The notes beneath the pieces are model-generated. The model saw nothing but the letters and a program-made list of their open reading frames with translations. It was not told where the DNA came from and did no database searches. A stretch of DNA of 64,000 bases from Pseudomonas sp. BN411 (GTDB lineage: Bacteria; Pseudomonadota; Gammaproteobacteria; Pseudomonadales; Pseudomonadaceae), in assembly GCF_029871235.1 (NCBI RefSeq), contig NZ_SSOM01000065.1:62001-126000 (forward strand), given 5' to 3'. How positions within the stretch are numbered: position 1 is the first letter of the stretch; each line of letters opens with the position of its first letter. Shown here piece by piece: positions 8,458 through 17,337 of this stretch. The position numbers were made by a program, and so were the translations under genes.

Positions 8458-9798
8458 ATGGCTGCCCCGATGACCTTCGCTTCTCTCGGCCTGATCGAAC
8501 CCCTGCTGCGCGCCACCGAGGCGCTCGGCTACCAGACCCCATCGCCGGTACAGGCCGAGGCGATTCCCGCCGTCCTCAAGGGCCGCGACCTGATGGCCGC
8601 CGCCCAGACCGGCACCGGCAAGACTGCAGGCTTCGCCCTGCCGCTGCTGCAGAAACTGACCCAGGAAGGCCCGCAGGTGGCCAGCAACTCGGTTCGTGCC
8701 CTGGTGCTGGTGCCCACCCGCGAACTGGCCGAGCAGGTCAACGAGAGCTTCCGCGTCTACGGCCAGCATCTGCCACTGCGCAACTACGCGGTCTACGGTG
8801 GCGTCAGCATCAACCCGCAGATGATGAAGCTGCGCAAGGGCATCGACGTCCTCGTCGCCACCCCCGGCCGGTTGCTCGACCTCTATCGGCAGAACGCCGT
8901 GAAGTTCAACCAGCTCCAGGCGCTGGTACTGGACGAGGCCGACCGCATGCTCGACCTGGGTTTCGCCCGCGAGCTGGACGAGCTCTTTTCCGCACTGCCG
9001 AAGCGCCGCCAGACCCTGCTGTTCTCCGCCACCTTCTCCGACGCCATCCGCCAGATGGCCGGCGAACTGCTGCGCGACCCGCTGTCCATCGAGGTCAGCC
9101 CGCGCAACGCCGCCGCGAAGAGCGTGCGCCAGTGGCTGATCCCCGTGGACAAGAAGCGCAAGAGCGAATTGTTCCTGCACCTGCTGGAAGACCGTGGCTG
9201 GGGCCAGGTGCTGGTCTTCGTCAAGACCCGCAAGGGCGTCGACCAATTGGTGGATGAACTCCAGGCCCAGGGCGTCAGCGCCGATTCGATCCACGGCGAC
9301 AAGCCGCAGCCCTCGCGCCTGCGCGCCCTGCAGCGCTTCAAGGCAGGAGAAGTGCAGATCCTCGTGGCCACCGATGTGGCGGCCCGTGGCCTGGACATCG
9401 ACGACCTGCCCCTGGTAGTCAACTTCGACCTGCCCATCGTCGCCGAAGACTATGTGCACCGCATCGGCCGTACCGGCCGCGCCGGCGCCACCGGTGAGGC
9501 GGTATCGCTGGTGTGTGCCGACGAGGTGCAACTGCTGGCGGCCATTGAAGTGCTGATCCGCCAGACCCTCCAGCGTCGCGACGAGCCGGATTTCATCCCC
9601 GATCACCGGGTGCCCATGACCGATGCCACCGGCCAGGTGATCAAGAAGCCGAAGAAACCCAAGAAGCCCAAAGAGCCCCAGGCCGTCGCTGGCAAGCCAG
9701 GCAAGGGCGCAGCGCTGGGCCGCTGGATCGACAGCGAAAAGCCCAAGGTTAAATCGGTGCGCAAGTCGCCCGGATTTGGCAAGGCGAAGAAGGGCTGA
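8458..9798 (+). CDS. rhlE: DEAD-box ATP-dependent RNA helicase RhlE
   Basis: A 446-residue helicase with all DEAD-box motifs in order: Q motif (YQTPSPVQAEAIP), Walker A AQTGTGKT, PTRELAEQV, TPGRLLD, DEAD, SAT, LVFVKTRKG, ATDVAARGLDID and HRIGRTGRAG. The C-terminus is a short Lys/Pro-rich tail that could bind RNA. Length and tail fit the shorter RhlE type of Pseudomonas rather than long-tailed RhlE2. It remodels RNA, typically for mRNA turnover or ribosome assembly. ATG at 8458 was used; a second in-frame ATG at 8470 (MTFASLGL) is the more usual RhlE N-terminus. After the stop, a GGCGTCACC/GGGTGACGCC hairpin (9812-9842) lacks a T run. Confidence 0.92.
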   Translation: MAAPMTFASLGLIEPLLRATEALGYQTPSPVQAEAIPAVLKGRDLMAAAQTGTGKTAGFALPLLQKLTQEGPQVASNSVRALVLVPTRELAEQVNESFRVYGQHLPLRNYAVYGGVSINPQMMKLRKGIDVLVATPGRLLDLYRQNAVKFNQLQALVLDEADRMLDLGFARELDELFSALPKRRQTLLFSATFSDAIRQMAGELLRDPLSIEVSPRNAAAKSVRQWLIPVDKKRKSELFLHLLEDRGWGQVLVFVKTRKGVDQLVDELQAQGVSADSIHGDKPQPSRLRALQRFKAGEVQILVATDVAARGLDIDDLPLVVNFDLPIVAEDYVHRIGRTGRAGATGEAVSLVCADEVQLLAAIEVLIRQTLQRRDEPDFIPDHRVPMTDATGQVIKKPKKPKKPKEPQAVAGKPGKGAALGRWIDSEKPKVKSVRKSPGFGKAKKG

Positions 9799-10010
9799 TT
9801 CCCGGCCCGGGCGTCACCGCATTGTGGTGATGGGTGACGCCTGATGGGGCAACGGGAACCGGATTGGGGCAGGGCGGGGAACCGGCACCCCCGTGCCAGA
9901 GCGGGCGGTTGGGCTTTCAGGATATTGGCGCACTTCCTGCATTTCTGTTCGAAATGCTGAACGCCTATCTATAGTGATTGAAGCGCAGCCCAACCTCAGG
10001 CATTTCCCAC

Positions 10011-10835
10011 ATGCGCCACAAGGAACTCAAACACTGGACCACCGGTGTTGCCCACCTGCTCGCCCAGCCCGCCGGGCGGGCCCGTCTGCTCGGCCTCAGC
10101 CAGTGGTTGCAGCAGGCCTGCCATGTCGACCACTTCGTGCTCTTCATCTATGAAGGCAATCACCGGCCGCTGGCCCTGTTCGATACCTTCCCCCCCGACA
10201 AGCGCCATGTGTATGTCGAGGACTACCAGGTCGGCCCCTATCTCCTGGACCCCTTCTACCTCGCCTGCACCCGCAACCAGGCCTCTGGCCTCTGGCGTCT
10301 GCGTCAATTTGCGCCGGACCACTTCTACCTGGGCGAGTACTACGTCACCTACTACCAGCAGACCGGCCTGACCGAGGAGATCGCCTTCTTCATCGACCTG
10401 GCCGACGGCGCCAAGGCGGTGCTCTCGCTGATGCGCAGCGCCTGCAGCCCGGCCTACAGCCGGGACGAGATGCAACTGCTGGACTGTGCCCAGCCAGTGG
10501 TGGAGCAGGTGGTCAACGAAGCCTGGGAACTGGCCCGTGCCCACGCGCCACGCCCGGCGCAGGACCTGGACTACAAGATCCGCGAAGCCTTCGACCAGTT
10601 CGGCGCCCACGTGCTGACCGCGCGCGAGCAGGAGGTGGTGCAGATGCTCCTGCGCGGCCACTCCAGCGCCTCCGTGGCCGAGCACCTGGCCATCAGCCCC
10701 GGCACGGTGAAGATCCACCGCAAGAACATCTACGCCAAGCTGGGCATCGGCAGCCAGTCGGAGCTGCTCGGGCTGTTCGTGCGTGAACTGGCCGGCCAGC
10801 GCGACGACCCCGAACCGCTGCGCAAGGCGGTCTAG
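10011..10835 (+). CDS. LuxR-type (GerE HTH) transcriptional regulator, orphan
   Basis: A 274-residue protein from the ATG at 10011; an in-frame TTG at 9978 is less likely. The C-terminal HTH (about residues 195-255) reads LTAREQEVVQMLLRGHSSASVAEHLAISPGTVKIHRKNIYAKL, a full LuxR/GerE DNA-binding domain. The N-terminal ~190 residues are aromatic-rich and do not show a receiver domain or the usual acyl-homoserine-lactone pocket motifs, so the signal is unknown. No synthase or sensor gene is adjacent. It lies 738 bases upstream of the polyamine-type ABC operon, separated by a repeat array. Confidence 0.85.
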   Translation: MRHKELKHWTTGVAHLLAQPAGRARLLGLSQWLQQACHVDHFVLFIYEGNHRPLALFDTFPPDKRHVYVEDYQVGPYLLDPFYLACTRNQASGLWRLRQFAPDHFYLGEYYVTYYQQTGLTEEIAFFIDLADGAKAVLSLMRSACSPAYSRDEMQLLDCAQPVVEQVVNEAWELARAHAPRPAQDLDYKIREAFDQFGAHVLTAREQEVVQMLLRGHSSASVAEHLAISPGTVKIHRKNIYAKLGIGSQSELLGLFVRELAGQRDDPEPLRKAV

Positions 10836-10976
10836 CCTTATCGCTATTGGCGATTTAAACGGCTCTGATCAATAACTATCCAGCACAAGCCGGATCAGCC
10901 GCCATCGGCCTCCGGCGCGGGTGCCCACGAGTTATCCACAATGATTTGCACAGAAATTGTGGGCAGCGGGCACACC

Positions 10977-11077
10977 TGTGGGGGCGAATTCATTCGCGAT
11001 GGGCAACGCAGTTGCCCCCTCAAGATTGCACAGGGCAGACCTGCGGCCTGCTTGGCGAATGAATTCGCCCCCACAAG
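10977..11077. repeat. REP pair, GTGGGGGCGAATTC class
   Basis: The left arm has TGTGGGGGCG then the hairpin GCGAATTCATTCGC. The inside has GGGCAACGCAGTTGCCC and GCAGACCTGCGGCCTGC hairpins. The right arm GCGAATGAATTCGC ends CCCCCACAAG. It is the first of eight full copies in this window. Confidence 0.88.
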
Positions 11078-11193
11078 GAGGCTGCTCAAAAACCGAGCAA
11101 TTGCCTCTATCCCCTGCGGCACGTGCCTCGCAGCCAGTCTTCCACTAGTTATCCACAATTGATCCCACAGAAAATGTGGGCAGCGGGCATACC

Positions 11194-11293
11194 TGTAGGG
11201 GCGAGTTCATTCGCCAAGGGCAACGCAGTTGCCCCTCGAGATTGCACAGGGCAGACCTGCGGCCTGCTTGGCGAGTGAATTCGCCCCTACAAG
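11194..11293. repeat. REP pair, GTAGGGGCG variant
   Basis: This copy has arms TGTAGGGGCGAGTTCATTCG and GCGAGTGAATTCGCCCCTAC, with the same two inner hairpins as the copy at 10977-11077. Here GTAG replaces GTGG at the head, and both ends changed together. Confidence 0.85.
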
Positions 11294-11572
11294 GCTGATC
11301 GGCCTTCGTAGGATGGGTTGAGCGAAGCGATACCCATCGGCTCGTCATCGCGATTGAAATCTCCCCCACAAAGAGCGCCTGCTCAAAATCCGTCCATCCC
11401 TCGAAACTCTCCGCCGGCCGGGGCGTCCAGCCCTCCATCCATAACTTATCCACACCATGCTCCACAGTTTCTGTGGAGGGCGCGTCTATCCCCGGAGGGA
11501 TATATACAGCCGAAAACCGCCATTGGTAGCGTGTTGCCATATGCCAAGAACACCTGAAAAAAGGGGCCGGCC

Positions 11573-12691
11573 GTGAGCGATGCAAACGAGTTCTTCGATA
11601 TCGAGTTCCGCCATGTGGTCAAGCGCTATGGCGCGGTCTCGGCGGTCAACGGCCTGAACTTCAAGGTGCGGCGCGGCGCTTTCCATTCCTTTCTCGGCAG
11701 CTCCGGCTGCGGCAAGACCACCACCCTGCGGATGATCGCCGGCTTCGAGCAGCCCACCGAAGGCGAAGTGCTGCTGGCCGGGCGTTCGGTGGCCGGGGTT
11801 CCGGCGCACCAGCGGCCGGTGAACATGGTGTTCCAGAGTTATGCACTGTTCCCACACCTCTCGGTGGCGGAGAACATCGCCTATGGCCTGCGCTACCACC
11901 AGCCGCGCCCGGATCGCGCCGGGCAGCGCCGCATGGCCGACGAGGCGCTGGAGATGGTGCGCCTGTCCGGCTTTGGCCAGCGCAAGCCCCACGAACTGTC
12001 TGGCGGCCAGCAACAGCGGGTGGCCCTGGCCCGCGCTCTGGTGAACAAGCCCACGGTGCTGCTGCTGGACGAACCCCTGGCGGCACTGGACCGCAAGCTG
12101 CGCAAGGAGATGCAGTCCGAACTGCTGCGCCTGCAACGCGAGGTGGGCATCACCTTCGTGCTGGTCACCCATGACCAGGAAGAGGCGCTGTCCATGAGCG
12201 ACAGCATCAGCGTCATGCAGGACGGCCAGATCCTCCAGAGCGCCAGCCCCGAGCAGCTCTACGAAACCCCGGCGAGCCGCTACGTGGCCGACTTCATCGG
12301 CGAATCCAACCTGTTCGACGGCACCGTGCGGCGCATCGAGGATGGCCGCGTGCTGCTGGAAACCACCCACGGCCTGCAACTGGCCAGCCCGCAGACGCCC
12401 ACCGGCCCGGCCCTCAAGGCCTCCGAGCCGGGCTGCATCGCCGTGCGCCCGGAGCTGATCGCCATCGGTGCCGGGGCCGAGGCGCTGCCCCGCGAGATCA
12501 GCCTGCCCGGCCAGGTGGTGGACCGCATCTACCTTGGCAACCTCACCGAGTACCGCGTGCGCACCGAGCCCTTCGGCATCGTCTGCGTGCGTGTGCCGCG
12601 CCATGGCCAGCACGAGCGTTCGGCCTTCGAACACGGCTCGCCGGTACGCATCGGCTGGGACCAGGCGAGCGGCCTGGCGATGACGCTGTAG
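11573..12691 (+). CDS. ABC transporter ATP-binding protein, polyamine (PotA/PotG) type
   Basis: A 372-residue ATPase starting at GTG, with GGGGCCGG upstream. Walker A is GSSGCGKTT, the signature LSGGQQQR, Walker B VLLLDEP, and [10 protein letters not shown] holds the switch His. A C-terminal TOBE-type regulatory domain covers about residues 270-370. This layout is that of spermidine/putrescine importer ATPases. It is the first gene of a five-gene cluster with a Tat-exported binding protein, two permeases and an aldehyde dehydrogenase, so import of a polyamine or related amine for catabolism is likely. Confidence 0.9.
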   Translation: MSDANEFFDIEFRHVVKRYGAVSAVNGLNFKVRRGAFHSFLGSSGCGKTTTLRMIAGFEQPTEGEVLLAGRSVAGVPAHQRPVNMVFQSYALFPHLSVAENIAYGLRYHQPRPDRAGQRRMADEALEMVRLSGFGQRKPHELSGGQQQRVALARALVNKPTVLLLDEPLAALDRKLRKEMQSELLRLQREVGITFVLVTHDQEEALSMSDSISVMQDGQILQSASPEQLYETPASRYVADFIGESNLFDGTVRRIEDGRVLLETTHGLQLASPQTPTGPALKASEPGCIAVRPELIAIGAGAEALPREISLPGQVVDRIYLGNLTEYRVRTEPFGIVCVRVPRHGQHERSAFEHGSPVRIGWDQASGLAMTL

Positions 12692-12748
12692 AGAGACGCA
12701 GTAGGCGAAGGACAAGAACAACCAACCCTTGAAAGGCAGGTGGCAGCA

Positions 12749-13894
12749 ATGGATCGGAAAGACTTCATCAAGCAACTGCGCAGTTGGCAGAACGGCTCCA
12801 TCAGCCGTCGCGAGTTCCTCGGCCGGACCGGCCTCGGCGTGGCCATGGCGGTAATGGCCGCCAACATGCCGGGCCTGCTCACCAGCAACCGGGCCTTCGC
12901 CGCAGAAAAGGGCTCCCTCGGCGACCGCGTGGTCCTGGCTACCTGGCCGAACTACCACAATGCCGAGAACTTCGCCGCCTTCGCCGAGCAGACCGGCGCC
13001 CAGGTGCAGATGAACGTGTTCGGCTCCAACGAAGAGATGCTCGCCAAGCTGCAGGCCGGTGGTAGCGGCTGGGACGTCTTCGTGCCCACCAACTACACCA
13101 TCAGCACCTACGCCGAGCTGGGGTTGATCGAGCCGCTGGACCTGTCACGCATCCCCAACTTCGATCCGTCCTCCTACGAGAAGCGCTTCATGGAGCAGGG
13201 CGTGATCAACGGCAAGACCTACGCCGTGCCCAAGGATTGGGGCACCACCGGGTTCGTCTACGACAGCAAGAAGATCAAGGCCAGGCCCACCACCTGGAAG
13301 GAGTTCTGGGAGCTGAGCAAAGGCGAAGCCACTGGCCGGGTGATGGTTCACGACTATCAGCTGACCGTGATCGGCAACGCCCTGAAGTCCTTCGGCTACA
13401 GCTTCAACTCCATCGACCCGAAGGAGCTGGCCGACGCCGAGAAGCTGCTGCTGGAGGTCAAGCCGCATCTGTTCGCCATCAACTCCGACTACCAGCCGTC
13501 CATGCGCAACGGCGATGCCTGGATGGCCATGTGCTGGACCGGCGATGCCTCGCAGCTGCATCGCGACTTGCCGGAAATGACCTACGTGCTGGGCCGCGAG
13601 GGCGGTGAAATCTGGAGCGACTTCTTCGCCATTCCGAAGAGCGCCGAGCGGCCGGATGCGGCCTACGCGTTGATCAACTACCTGCTCGATCCGAAGGTGA
13701 ACAAGCGCGAGGTGGAGGCCCACGGCTACCCCAGCGGCGACAAGCGCGTGGATGCGATGCTGCCCAAGGCCATGCTCGATGACCCGATCATGTACCCGGC
13801 CGCCGACCTGCTCAGCGCCTTGGAGTTCGGCGCCGCAGCCACCCTGACCAGCCCGGCCCGGGCGGAACTGATGGCGCGCTTCAAGGCGGCCTGA
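12749..13894 (+). CDS. Polyamine-type ABC transporter substrate-binding protein, Tat-exported
   Basis: A 381-residue protein from the ATG at 12749; a GTG 9 bases upstream is in frame. The N-terminus has a twin-arginine signal (SRREFLGRTGLG followed by a hydrophobic stretch, AFAAEK cleavage region). The mature protein is a PotD/PotF-like family: LATWPNYHNAENFAAF, GSGWDVFVPTNYT, YAVPKDWGTTGFVYD, and DAWMAMCWTGDA for ligand contact. The Tat signal implies export as a folded protein. It lies 57 bases after the ATPase gene. The ligand is probably a polyamine or a short amine. Confidence 0.9.
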   Translation: MDRKDFIKQLRSWQNGSISRREFLGRTGLGVAMAVMAANMPGLLTSNRAFAAEKGSLGDRVVLATWPNYHNAENFAAFAEQTGAQVQMNVFGSNEEMLAKLQAGGSGWDVFVPTNYTISTYAELGLIEPLDLSRIPNFDPSSYEKRFMEQGVINGKTYAVPKDWGTTGFVYDSKKIKARPTTWKEFWELSKGEATGRVMVHDYQLTVIGNALKSFGYSFNSIDPKELADAEKLLLEVKPHLFAINSDYQPSMRNGDAWMAMCWTGDASQLHRDLPEMTYVLGREGGEIWSDFFAIPKSAERPDAAYALINYLLDPKVNKREVEAHGYPSGDKRVDAMLPKAMLDDPIMYPAADLLSALEFGAAATLTSPARAELMARFKAA

Positions 13895-13905
13895 CCCATG
13901 GCGCT

Positions 13906-13956
13906 GTAGGAGCGAGCTTGCTCGCGAAGCCGTTCGCGAGCAGAGCTCGCTCCTAC
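13906..13956. repeat. REP palindrome, GTAGGAGCGAGC class
   Basis: GTAGGAGCGAGCTTGCTCGC and GCGAGCAGAGCTCGCTCCTA form an inverted pair in the gap between the binding-protein gene and the first permease gene. A second copy lies at 49076-49131. Inside an operon such a hairpin often stabilises the upstream mRNA and gives uneven expression. Confidence 0.85.
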
Positions 13957-13990
13957 GAAAGCCGCAGTAATGAACCGTAGGGAATCTTCC

Positions 13991-14902
13991 ATGAACGTCG
14001 CCCTCAGCGCCCCGGCGCTGGCCGATGCGGGCCAGGCCGCGCCTGCCGAAAGCCGCAGCCTCGGCCGTCGCGTCACGCTGCTCCTGCTGTTGCCGTCCAC
14101 CTTGTGGTTCCTGCTGCTGCTCCTGCTGCCGCTGGTGATCATCCTGGTCTTCAGCCTGGGCGAGCGCAGCCCCGTGGGGGGCTACAGCGCCGCCCTGACC
14201 CTGGACAACTACCTGAACCTCGGCTCGCGGGCAAAGGCCTTCTACAACACCCTGCTGCTGGCGCCGCTGGGCACCCTGGTGTGCCTGCTGGCCGCCTACC
14301 CGCTGGCGTATTTCCTCGCGGTGAAGGTGCAGCGCAGCCGCTCGCTGCTGCTGACCCTGGTGATCGTGCCCTTCTGGACCAGCTTCCTGATCCGTACCTA
14401 CGCCTGGATCTTCATCCTCGGCGGCAAGGGCATCCCGGCGCTGCTGGCGATGGTGGGCCTGGATGACGTGCGCCTGATCAACACGCCGACCGCGGTGCTG
14501 ATCGGCATCGTCTACGGCTACCTGCCGCTGATGGTGTTTCCCATCTACGTCAGCCTGGAAAAGCTCGACAAGCGCCTGCTGGAAGCCTCGTCTGACCTGG
14601 GCGCCAGTGCCTTCGAGACCTTCCGCCGGGTGACCCTGCCGCTGTCGGCGCCCGGCGTCATCACCGGCAGCATGCTGGTGTTCATCCTGCTCATGGGCGA
14701 GTTCCTGATCCCGGCCATCCTCGGCGGCGGAAAGGTGTTCTTCGTCGGCAACGCCCTGGTGGACCTCTTCCTGCAATCGCGCAACTGGCCGTTCGGCAGC
14801 GCGGTGGCCATGACCCTGGTGGCGATGATGCTGGTGATCATCGCCCTCTACCTGAAACTGGTGGCGCGCTACGGCAAGCGCGGCACGGAGGGGATGCTCT
14901 GA
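13991..14902 (+). CDS. ABC transporter permease, PotB type
   Basis: A 303-residue protein from the ATG at 13991, which has AGGGAATC upstream; an ATG 21 bases earlier lacks a ribosome-binding site. It has six predicted helices and the binding-protein-dependent permease EAA loop (LLEASSDLGASAFETFRRVTLP), the contact site for the ATPase. The N-terminal LLPSTLWFLLLLLLPLVIILVFSLG is typical of the PotB/PotH group. It overlaps the next permease start by one base (TGATG), so the two are translationally coupled. Confidence 0.9.
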   Translation: MNVALSAPALADAGQAAPAESRSLGRRVTLLLLLPSTLWFLLLLLLPLVIILVFSLGERSPVGGYSAALTLDNYLNLGSRAKAFYNTLLLAPLGTLVCLLAAYPLAYFLAVKVQRSRSLLLTLVIVPFWTSFLIRTYAWIFILGGKGIPALLAMVGLDDVRLINTPTAVLIGIVYGYLPLMVFPIYVSLEKLDKRLLEASSDLGASAFETFRRVTLPLSAPGVITGSMLVFILLMGEFLIPAILGGGKVFFVGNALVDLFLQSRNWPFGSAVAMTLVAMMLVIIALYLKLVARYGKRGTEGML

Positions 14903-15714
14903 TGTGGCTGCGCAGCTATTCCACCTCGCTCTACCTGTTCCTCTATGCCCCCATTGCGCTGATCGTGCTGTTCTCGTTCAACGCCGGGCGTAGCGGGCTG
15001 TCATTCGAATGTTGCTCGGTGCAGTGGTTCGGCCGCGCCTTCGGCAATCCGTTCATCATCGAGGCCCTGGGCACCAGTGCGCTGATCGCCTTCTGCTCGG
15101 CGGTGATCGCCACGCTCTTCGGCACCCTCGCGGTGTTCGGCCTGCAGCGGGCGGGCAAGCGGGTGCGGCTGTTCTTCGATGCCATGACCTACTGCGCGAT
15201 CATCATCCCCGGCATCGTCATCGGCATCGCCACCCTGATTGCCTTCATCAGCCTGTTCGAAGTGGTCAACCCGCTGCTCGACCTGCTTCTGGGGGCGGGT
15301 CTGCCGCGCCTGCGCATGGGCCTGATCACGGTGATCGCCGCGCACTCGTTGTTCACCATGGCGCTGGTGATCGTGATCGTCCGCACCCGCGTCGAAGCCT
15401 TGGACAAGGCCCTGCTGGAAGCTTCCGCCGACCTCTACGCACCGCCCTTGGAAACCTTCCGCCGGGTGACCCTGCCGCAGATCGCACCGGCGATCCTCGC
15501 CGGCTTCCTGCTGGCGTTCACCTTCAGCTTCGACGACTTCATCGTCGCCTTCTTCGTGGCCGGCTCGGAGACCACGCTGCCGATCTACATCTTCTCGTCG
15601 ATCCGCCGGGGCATCACACCGGAGATCAATGCCATTTCCACGGTGATCATCTGCGTCTCCCTGGCGCTGCTGTTCACCTCCCGCTACCTGCAGAACCGCC
15701 GCAGTGGCGCCTGA
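14902..15714 (+). CDS. ABC transporter permease, PotC type
   Basis: A 270-residue inner-membrane permease with six helices. It opens YSTSLYLFLYAPIALIVLFSF and carries the EAA loop ALLEASADLYAPPLETFRRV. The segment FSFDDFIVAFFVAGSETTLP is characteristic of PotC/PotI proteins. It pairs with the preceding PotB-type subunit to form the translocation channel. The stop lies 19 bases before the aldehyde dehydrogenase start. Confidence 0.9.
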   Translation: MWLRSYSTSLYLFLYAPIALIVLFSFNAGRSGLSFECCSVQWFGRAFGNPFIIEALGTSALIAFCSAVIATLFGTLAVFGLQRAGKRVRLFFDAMTYCAIIIPGIVIGIATLIAFISLFEVVNPLLDLLLGAGLPRLRMGLITVIAAHSLFTMALVIVIVRTRVEALDKALLEASADLYAPPLETFRRVTLPQIAPAILAGFLLAFTFSFDDFIVAFFVAGSETTLPIYIFSSIRRGITPEINAISTVIICVSLALLFTSRYLQNRRSGA

Positions 15715-15733
15715 GCGCCCATGGAGCAGAGCC

Positions 15734-17203
15734 ATGCGTGACCAGCTTTACATCAACGGGCAATGGGTCCGCCCCGACCTGGGCGGTTATTTCGAGGTGC
15801 TGGACCCCAGCAGCGGCGACCTGATCCAGCGCGTACCGGCGGCCACCGAGGAAGACATCGACCATGCCGTGCATGCCGCCCGACAGGCCTTCAATCGAGG
15901 CTGGGGACAAAGCAGCGGGGCCGAGCGCGCCAGCTGGCTGGAAGCCCTGGCCAGCGAACTGGAAGGCCGCCAGGACGCCCTGGCGGTGCTGGAAGTGCGG
16001 GACAACGGCAAGCCGCTGCCGGAGGCGCAGTGGGACATCGCCGACGCCATCGGTTGCTTCCGCTACTACGCCGAACTGGCGCGGGAACTGGACGACCGCC
16101 AGGACGAGCCGCTGGCGCTGCCGGACGATCGCTTCAGCTGCCGTATCCGCTATGAGCCGGTGGGCGTGGCCGGGCAGATTATCCCCTGGAACTACCCGCT
16201 GCTGATGGCCGCGTGGAAGGTCGCCCCGGCCTTGGCGGCGGGAGCCACCTGCGTGCTCAAACCGTCGGAACTGACGCCCCTGTCCGCGCTGGAACTGGCC
16301 GGCGCCGCCGAACGCATCGGCCTGCCGTCGGGCGTGCTCAATGTGGTCACGGGCCTCGGCAGCGAGGCGGGCGGCCCGCTCAGCCAGCATCCGGGGGTGG
16401 ATAAGCTGGCCTTCACCGGCAGCGTGCCGACGGGGGCGAAGATCATGTCGGCGGCGGCGGCCGACATCAAGAACATCAGCCTGGAGCTGGGCGGCAAGTC
16501 GGCCTTCATCGTGTTCGACGACGCCGATGTGGAAGCCGCCGTGGAATGGATCATGTTCGGCATCTTCTGGAACCAGGGCCAGGTGTGCAGCGCCACGTCG
16601 CGCCTGCTGGTGCAGGAAGGCATCGCCTCGCGCCTGATCGAGCGCCTGGTGGAAGAAACCCGGCGCATCAGCATCGGCCCTGGCCTGGAACGTGGCGTGC
16701 TGCTGGGGCCGCTGGTGAGTGCCGGGCAGTACCAGAAGGTCGTGGGCATGGTCGAACAGGGCAAGCAGGAGGCCAGCCTGCTCACCGGCGGCAAGCGGCC
16801 CGCGCACCTGTCCCACGGCTACTTCATCGAGCCGGCAGTGTTTGACGAGCCAGCGGACAACAGCCGTATCTGGCGCGAAGAGATCTTCGGCCCGGTGCTG
16901 TGCGTGAAGCGCTTCAAGACCGAGACTGACGCCCTGCGCATGGCCAACGACAGCCGCTTCGGCCTGGCCGCTGCGGTGATGAGCGCCGACCTCGACCGCG
17001 CTGCGCGGGTGGCCAACGGCCTGCGCGCCGGCATCATCTGGGTCAACTGCTCGCAGCCCACCTTCACTCAGGCACCCTGGGGCGGCATGAAGCAGAGCGG
17101 CATCGGCCGGGAACTGGGGCGCTGGGGGCTGGAGAATTACCTGGAGGTGAAGCAGGTGACCGAGTACAGAAGCACCGAGCCTTGGGGGTGGTACATCAAA
17201 TAA
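15734..17203 (+). CDS. NAD(P)-dependent aldehyde dehydrogenase, amine-catabolic type
   Basis: A 489-residue ALDH from the ATG at 15734. The active site is complete: N153 in IIPWNYP, E251 in ELGGKS, and C285 in WNQGQVCSATSR. The QGQVCSA context is shared with betaine-aldehyde and aminobutyraldehyde dehydrogenases. As last gene of the polyamine-type ABC cluster it probably oxidises an aminoaldehyde made from the imported amine. No amine oxidase or transaminase lies in the cluster, so the first catabolic step is encoded elsewhere. A REP pair follows. Confidence 0.9.
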   Translation: MRDQLYINGQWVRPDLGGYFEVLDPSSGDLIQRVPAATEEDIDHAVHAARQAFNRGWGQSSGAERASWLEALASELEGRQDALAVLEVRDNGKPLPEAQWDIADAIGCFRYYAELARELDDRQDEPLALPDDRFSCRIRYEPVGVAGQIIPWNYPLLMAAWKVAPALAAGATCVLKPSELTPLSALELAGAAERIGLPSGVLNVVTGLGSEAGGPLSQHPGVDKLAFTGSVPTGAKIMSAAAADIKNISLELGGKSAFIVFDDADVEAAVEWIMFGIFWNQGQVCSATSRLLVQEGIASRLIERLVEETRRISIGPGLERGVLLGPLVSAGQYQKVVGMVEQGKQEASLLTGGKRPAHLSHGYFIEPAVFDEPADNSRIWREEIFGPVLCVKRFKTETDALRMANDSRFGLAAAVMSADLDRAARVANGLRAGIIWVNCSQPTFTQAPWGGMKQSGIGRELGRWGLENYLEVKQVTEYRSTEPWGWYIK

Positions 17204-17227
17204 CGGGGGATTTCGGGTGCATTCCAA

Positions 17228-17327
17228 TGTGGGGGCGAATTCATTCGCTAAGGGCAGCGCAGCTGCCCCCATTGGTTTCGGCAGGGCAGGCCTGCGGCCT
17301 GCTTGGCGATTGAAATCGCCCCCACAA
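17228..17327. repeat. REP pair, GTGGGGGCG class with mismatched arms
   Basis: The left arm is GCGAATTCATTCGC type; the right arm is the compensated GCGATTGAAATCGC type. The GGGCAGCGCAGCTGCCC and GGCCTGCGGCCTGC hairpins lie between them. The two arms are therefore separate hairpins rather than one long palindrome. Confidence 0.85.
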
Positions 17328-17337
17328 AAGGTTGCCC

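Larger units (their letters stand above)
10931..11454 (+). repeat. Three perfect DnaA-box-like 9-mers in tandem units
   Basis: TTATCCACA, the consensus high-affinity DnaA box, occurs at 10932-10940, 11149-11157 and 11446-11454, all on the same strand, 217 and 297 bases apart. Each is followed 8-11 bases later by a CACAG...CTGTGG-like or CAGAAA...TGTGGG partial palindrome. The first two units are alike over about 150 bases, so they are recent duplicates. Whether DnaA binds here is inferred only from the consensus match. Confidence 0.75.
10836..11572. other. Large intergenic region with a tandem DnaA-box-like/REP array
   Basis: No credible gene lies in these 737 bases. The region is built of diverged repeats. 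Each unit has TTATCCACA, a CACAGAAA...TGTGG segment, then a GTGGGGGCG or GTAGGGGCG palindrome (10977-11077, 11194-11293), then GCTCAAAA about 64 bases before the next TTATCCACA. A further GTAGGATGGGTTGAGCG hairpin lies at 11309-11340. The last ~100 bases should contain the promoter of the ABC operon, but no clear -35/-10 pair is evident. Confidence 0.8.

Noticed and set aside
6843-8516. Long 557-codon frame that ends as the Lrp/AsnC gene
   Set aside because: Only the last 158 codons code for the regulator; the upstream part is antisense to the EamA gene and of low complexity.
10977-11293. CRISPR array
   Set aside because: Repeats are palindromic, ~100 bases long, irregularly spaced and scattered over the window, and no cas gene is present.
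10931-11454. Chromosomal replication origin
   Set aside because: Three DnaA-like boxes are present, but there is no AT-rich unwinding element and no dnaA, dnaN, gyrB, rpmH or parAB gene nearby.
13145-14776. 543-codon open frame antisense to the ABC binding-protein and permease genes
   Set aside because: It crosses two real genes and their spacer on the other strand and has no domain features.
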